A DNA stretch of 64,000 nt from Arthrobacter sp. APC 3897 (GTDB lineage Bacteria > Actinomycetota > Actinomycetes > Actinomycetales > Micrococcaceae), in NCBI RefSeq assembly GCF_030407495.1, contig NZ_JASDDG010000003.1, positions 124,001-188,000 of the forward strand, read 5' to 3'. The notes below the pieces were generated by a model. That model saw only the letters and a list, made by a program, of their open reading frames with translations, searched no databases and had not been told where the DNA came from. This document shows, piece after piece, positions 61,496 to 64,000 of this stretch (its first letter is position 1; every line of letters begins with the position of its first letter). A program made the position numbers and the translations under genes.

Positions 61496-62134
61496 GTGAA
61501 GCAGAACATTGGCACGCAGCGCAGCACGGCCGGCGGCAACGGAATCGTTTCCCGGAGTGACACCGCAACGGCAATGATTCTGGCTGCTGCCGGCGCCGTG
61601 GCCGCCACCGTCCTTTCGGTCCGGCGGATCGTCGGTTACTTCAGCGGTTCCACCACGCTGACCCTTCCACTGGCCACCGATGAGTTCGGCCCGGCAGATC
61701 TGTCCCTTGGTGCCAAGGCGAGCTACGCGTCGGTGGATGCAACGGTTCCGCAGGTTCCCGGCGCTGAAGCCGCCCTGCTGGCCTGGGGTGAAGCCCTGAA
61801 CCAGGTGGCCGTGCTGGCTGTCCTGGGCCTGATGTTCCTGCTGGCCTTCCGGCTCAGGAGGAAAGTCTTGTTCACCGCCGGCTCGGCATGGGTCATCGGG
61901 GCGTGCGGCGTTGTCCTGGCACTGGCCGGCAGCGCCGGTCAGGTCATCGACACCATCGGGCGCACGCGTCTGGCGGACGTCATCGGAGTCAACGGGGACG
62001 CGGGGGCCGGGTATGTCCTCTTCGTGGGCAGCTTCAGCCTTGCACCCGCTGTGGCTGGCCTCGCGCTCGTGTTGGTGGCGGGCGCGTTCCAGTACGGCCG
62101 CCGGCTGCAGAAAGACACCGAGGGGCTGGTCTGA
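61496..62134 (+). CDS. DUF2975-like four-helix membrane protein
   Basis: A 212-residue protein starting at GTG 61496. Four hydrophobic segments: around residues 25-45, 95-120 (VLAVLGLMFLLAFRL), 125-145 (VLFTAGSAWVIGACGVVLA) and 175-195 (LAPAVAGLALVLVAGAFQYG), with an extended loop after the first. The fold and the immediate XRE partner (stop TGA directly followed by ATG) are the DUF2975 layout known from Bacillus yoaS-yozG. Function unknown. Confidence 0.75.
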   Translation: MKQNIGTQRSTAGGNGIVSRSDTATAMILAAAGAVAATVLSVRRIVGYFSGSTTLTLPLATDEFGPADLSLGAKASYASVDATVPQVPGAEAALLAWGEALNQVAVLAVLGLMFLLAFRLRRKVLFTAGSAWVIGACGVVLALAGSAGQVIDTIGRTRLADVIGVNGDAGAGYVLFVGSFSLAPAVAGLALVLVAGAFQYGRRLQKDTEGLV

Positions 62135-62362
62135 ATGCCGGCCGAAGATGAAGACGGCATCCGCTGCAGGCTCGATGAACTGCTGGAGCAGCGCGGCTTG
62201 ACCCTGACCGAGCTCAGCCGGCTGGTGGGGGTCAGCGTAGTGAACCTGTCAGTGCTGAAGAATGACCGGGCGCGGGCCATCAGGTTTTCCACCCTGTCCG
62301 CCGTTTGCCGGGCGCTGGAGTGCGAAGTGGGCGACCTGCTGGCAGTGCGTCGCGAAGGTTAG
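62135..62362 (+). CDS. Small XRE-type (YozG-like) transcriptional regulator
   Basis: A 75-residue helix-turn-helix protein. LDELLEQRGLTLTELSRLVG, then VSVVNLSVLKNDRARAIRFS and CRALECEVGDLLAV, fit the HTH_26 (YozG) class. It starts exactly after the DUF2975-like stop. The palindrome at 61447-61483 is its likely site (inference). Its end overlaps the convergent cupin gene by 4 bp. Confidence 0.9.
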   Translation: MPAEDEDGIRCRLDELLEQRGLTLTELSRLVGVSVVNLSVLKNDRARAIRFSTLSAVCRALECEVGDLLAVRREG

Positions 62363-62667
62363 GCCTGCTGCTTGAGCTCAATTTCGATGAACGCGAATTC
62401 CGTGTCCGTCTTATTGATGACATTGTGCTCGGCTCCGGCCTCACGGGCGTAGGAGGCTCCGACCACGAGATCCTTGGTGACCTGCTCCTCTGCGGTCTCA
62501 TAGCTCATGTGCCCGTCGATGGTGGGCACCACCACGTAGTCCAGTTCATGGCGGTGCCAGCCGGTCTGCGTTCCCGGAGGGAAACGCCACTCGGTTACCC
62601 GGATCCGGTCATTGTCAATCTGTACGGCAGCCACAGCCTGGCCGTAAACCGAGGTGGTCGAAGTCAT
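62359..62667 (-). CDS. Small single-domain cupin protein
   Basis: A 102-residue cupin. TEWRFPPGTQTGWHRHELDY carries the first cupin motif with the HxH pair, and EAGAEHNVINKTDTEFAFIE the second with its His. Likely binds a divalent metal. Substrate unknown. It overlaps the XRE gene end and is divergent from the GNAT gene. Confidence 0.87.
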   Translation of the reverse strand: MTSTTSVYGQAVAAVQIDNDRIRVTEWRFPPGTQTGWHRHELDYVVVPTIDGHMSYETAEEQVTKDLVVGASYAREAGAEHNVINKTDTEFAFIEIELKQQA

Positions 62668-62767
62668 GGGGAAAACCTACCGCATGACGGCGGTGCCGGA
62701 GCCACGGTTACGCTGGCGGGCAGGGAGCATCTGCGGGCGAATCGGGACAAAGCCGCCGGTTCCGGGC

Positions 62768-62773
62768 TACGTT
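62768..62773 (+). promoter_or_regulatory. Possible -10 box giving a leaderless GNAT transcript
   Basis: TACGTT lies 7 bases before the GTG at 62781, with no ribosome site between; this is the leaderless promoter layout frequent in actinobacteria. Confidence 0.35.
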
Positions 62774-62780
62774 TCTCAGG

Positions 62781-63245
62781 GTGTGGATCCGTGAACGCCG
62801 GGAAGGCGACGAAACAGACCTTATTGCCGGGCTTCGTGAAGTCCACCGCCGCGACCGGTATCCCCTGAGGCCCGGCAACGTGTCCTGGGCCTGGATTTGT
62901 GCTCCGTCCGGAGGCCCCGCCTGGGTCGCCGAAACAGCGGGACGGACTGTTGGGCACATTGCACTCACAACGCAGGGGCCGGCAGTCAGGGAAGGGGCTA
63001 TGAGCCTCACGCGCTTCTTTGTCTGCGATGCAGCCCGGGGAACGGGAGCAGGCGGCACGCTGCTGTCCGCAGTTGAGGAGTATGCGGGGAAAGCCGGCCT
63101 TTCCCTTGTGCTCGATGTGCTGGACGGCAGCGATTCAGCCATCCGGCTCTACGAAAAGCACGGCTGGACCCGGTTCGACACCGTCCGGGCTGACTGGACC
63201 GGCCCGGACGGCAACCATCCCGTCCTGCATCTCTACGAGTTATAG
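62781..63245 (+). CDS. GNAT-family N-acetyltransferase
   Basis: A 154-residue acetyltransferase starting at GTG 62781 (VWIRERREGDETDL). Acetyl-CoA-binding region LTRFFVCDAARGTGAGGTLL, followed by LVLDVLDGSDSAIRLYEKHG and a C-terminal strand ending HPVLHLYEL. Substrate unknown. Possibly leaderless (see the -10 box upstream). The 49-bp gap to the PucR-type gene shows no feature. Confidence 0.92.
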   Translation: MWIRERREGDETDLIAGLREVHRRDRYPLRPGNVSWAWICAPSGGPAWVAETAGRTVGHIALTTQGPAVREGAMSLTRFFVCDAARGTGAGGTLLSAVEEYAGKAGLSLVLDVLDGSDSAIRLYEKHGWTRFDTVRADWTGPDGNHPVLHLYEL

Positions 63246-63294
63246 GCATCAGCCCCGCGGCTTCGGTCCGGTCCCGGCAGAGGCGGGAACCTGA

Positions 63295-64000
63295 TCACCC
63301 CGCCGGGAGAACCCGCAGCCGGTGCAGCAGCACCGCCACGTGCAGCGAGGTGCGGGATTCCGGATCATCCAGGGACACACCCAGCCGGGTCTGCAGCCGC
63401 TCCAACCGGGCGTAGAGGGTGGGCCGGCTCAGGAAGCCGCTGCGGGCCAGCGCTGTCTTGTTGCCTCCGCATTCAAGGAAACGCTGCAGCAGCGCCAGGT
63501 CCTCCCCTGCCCCGTCCCCGAGGATGCCGGACAGCTCAGCGTCCGCAAAGGACACCGCCCGCGGATCCTCGCGCAGCAGCGCGAGCAGCCCGCGCAGCCG
63601 GACATCCGTGGACCGGTAAAACCGTTTGCCGCCGCCGGACAGTGTTCCTGCCGTCTGCGCCACATGGGCCGCCTCATCCAGTCCGGCGGCAGCTTCCGCC
63701 AGGGAGGAGCGGGCACGGCCAACCCCCGCAGTCCAGATCAGCGGTTCCGCCGCTGCGGCAGACCGTTCGGCCAGCACCCCGCAGATGCGTTCCAGCACGC
63801 TGTCCTCCAGCAACCGGGCCGGCAGGGCCAGCAGCACCGCCACCTGGCCGGTCTGCAGAGCTGCGGCCAGCGCAGTATTCCGGGTGGAGGAAACCACGCT
63901 GTCCAGCAGCTCGAGCAACGCGCGTTCCTTCCGCTGCATGGACATCGGATCAGCTCCGGCACCGGCGTCCAAATGCAGCACCAGCGGCAGATAGGCCGGC
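63295..64000 (-). CDS. PucR/CdaR-type transcriptional regulator, 5' end cut by window edge
   Basis: The C-terminal 234 codons of a regulator that continues beyond the right edge (the frame is open to 64000, reading AYLPLVLHLDAGAGAD at the border). C-terminal HTH of the PucR_2 type: LECGGNKTALARSGFLSRPT followed by LYARLERLQTRLGVSLDDPE. The middle resembles the GGDEF-like CdaR domain (LIWTAGVGRARSSLAEAAAG and FYRSTDVRLRGLLALLRED). PucR-class proteins often control purine or amine catabolism; the target is not visible. Confidence 0.88.
   Translation of the reverse strand, partial: PAYLPLVLHLDAGAGADPMSMQRKERALLELLDSVVSSTRNTALAAALQTGQVAVLLALPARLLEDSVLERICGVLAERSAAAAEPLIWTAGVGRARSSLAEAAAGLDEAAHVAQTAGTLSGGGKRFYRSTDVRLRGLLALLREDPRAVSFADAELSGILGDGAGEDLALLQRFLECGGNKTALARSGFLSRPTLYARLERLQTRLGVSLDDPESRTSLHVAVLLHRLRVLPAG

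Noticed and set aside
1-64000. tRNA, rRNA, CRISPR, IS element or prophage
   Set aside because: No tRNA-like clover, no spaced repeats, no transposase or integrase frame was found on either strand.

Overview
The window is about 64 kb of high-GC DNA with short intergenic gaps, frequent GTG/TTG starts and many 1-4 bp stop/start overlaps. Gene content and codon usage fit a soil actinobacterium of the Micrococcaceae (Arthrobacter/Pseudarthrobacter-like). That genus call is inference from gene content; no rRNA or other marker gene is present. I see no tRNA, rRNA, CRISPR array, insertion sequence or prophage. No gap without a gene exceeds about 250 bp.

Layout. 1-3.6 kb: catalase (cut by the left edge), an FMN-binding PPOX protein, a calcineurin-type phosphodiesterase and a DoxX-like membrane protein. 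3.7-8.4 kb: urease operon ureABC-ureF-ureG-ureD with no ureE. 8.5-11 kb: a haloacetate-dehalogenase-like hydrolase convergent with a DASS anion transporter. 11-14.7 kb: an OpuC/ProX-type compatible-solute ABC importer. 14.8-18.7 kb: a GH13 alpha-glucosidase with a frameshift, and two zinc-type alcohol dehydrogenases. 18.9-23.3 kb: YchJ-like protein, lipoprotein plus Ser/Thr kinase, a non-canonical NRAMP transporter, and a PIN toxin with a very small antitoxin candidate. 23.5-28.5 kb: Dpp-type peptide importer. 28.7-32.6 kb: a divergent three-gene importer with a Fe(III)/phosphonate-type binding protein. 32.7-35.4 kb: two nearly identical cold-shock genes flanking a glutaminase-STAS-cNMP fusion gene.

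36.4-51 kb holds a cluster for opening and removing steroid rings A and B: a KstD-like dehydrogenase, KshA/KshB (9-alpha-hydroxylase), HsaA plus an HsaB-like flavin reductase, HsaC (ring cleavage), HsaD (hydrolysis) and HsaE/HsaG/HsaF, which take the released C6 dienoate to pyruvate and propionyl-CoA. Accessory members are a small Cys protein coupled to kshA, an NTF2-like protein, an IclR regulator and a protein with two complete TetR units. The flavin reductase carries a C-terminal IclR-effector-like domain. No side-chain, C/D-ring or Mce4 uptake genes are visible here.

51-53.7 kb: thioesterase, luciferase-like monooxygenase, SRPBCC and DUF3253 proteins. 53.7-61.4 kb: a polyamine module in which potD-potA-potB-potC imports polyamine, and a divergent Lrp regulator, class III aminotransferase and FAD oxidoreductase catabolise it. 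Two 13-bp inverted arms lie in the control region, and potB carries a +1 frameshift that makes it read into potC. 61.4-64 kb: a DUF2975-like/XRE pair behind a strong palindrome, a cupin, a GNAT acetyltransferase and a PucR-type regulator cut by the right edge.

The most interesting parts are the regulatory architecture of the steroid cluster, the conserved leaders of the two csp genes, and the palindromes in front of the polyamine and DUF2975/XRE modules. Two frameshifts at homopolymers could be real mutations or residual sequence errors.
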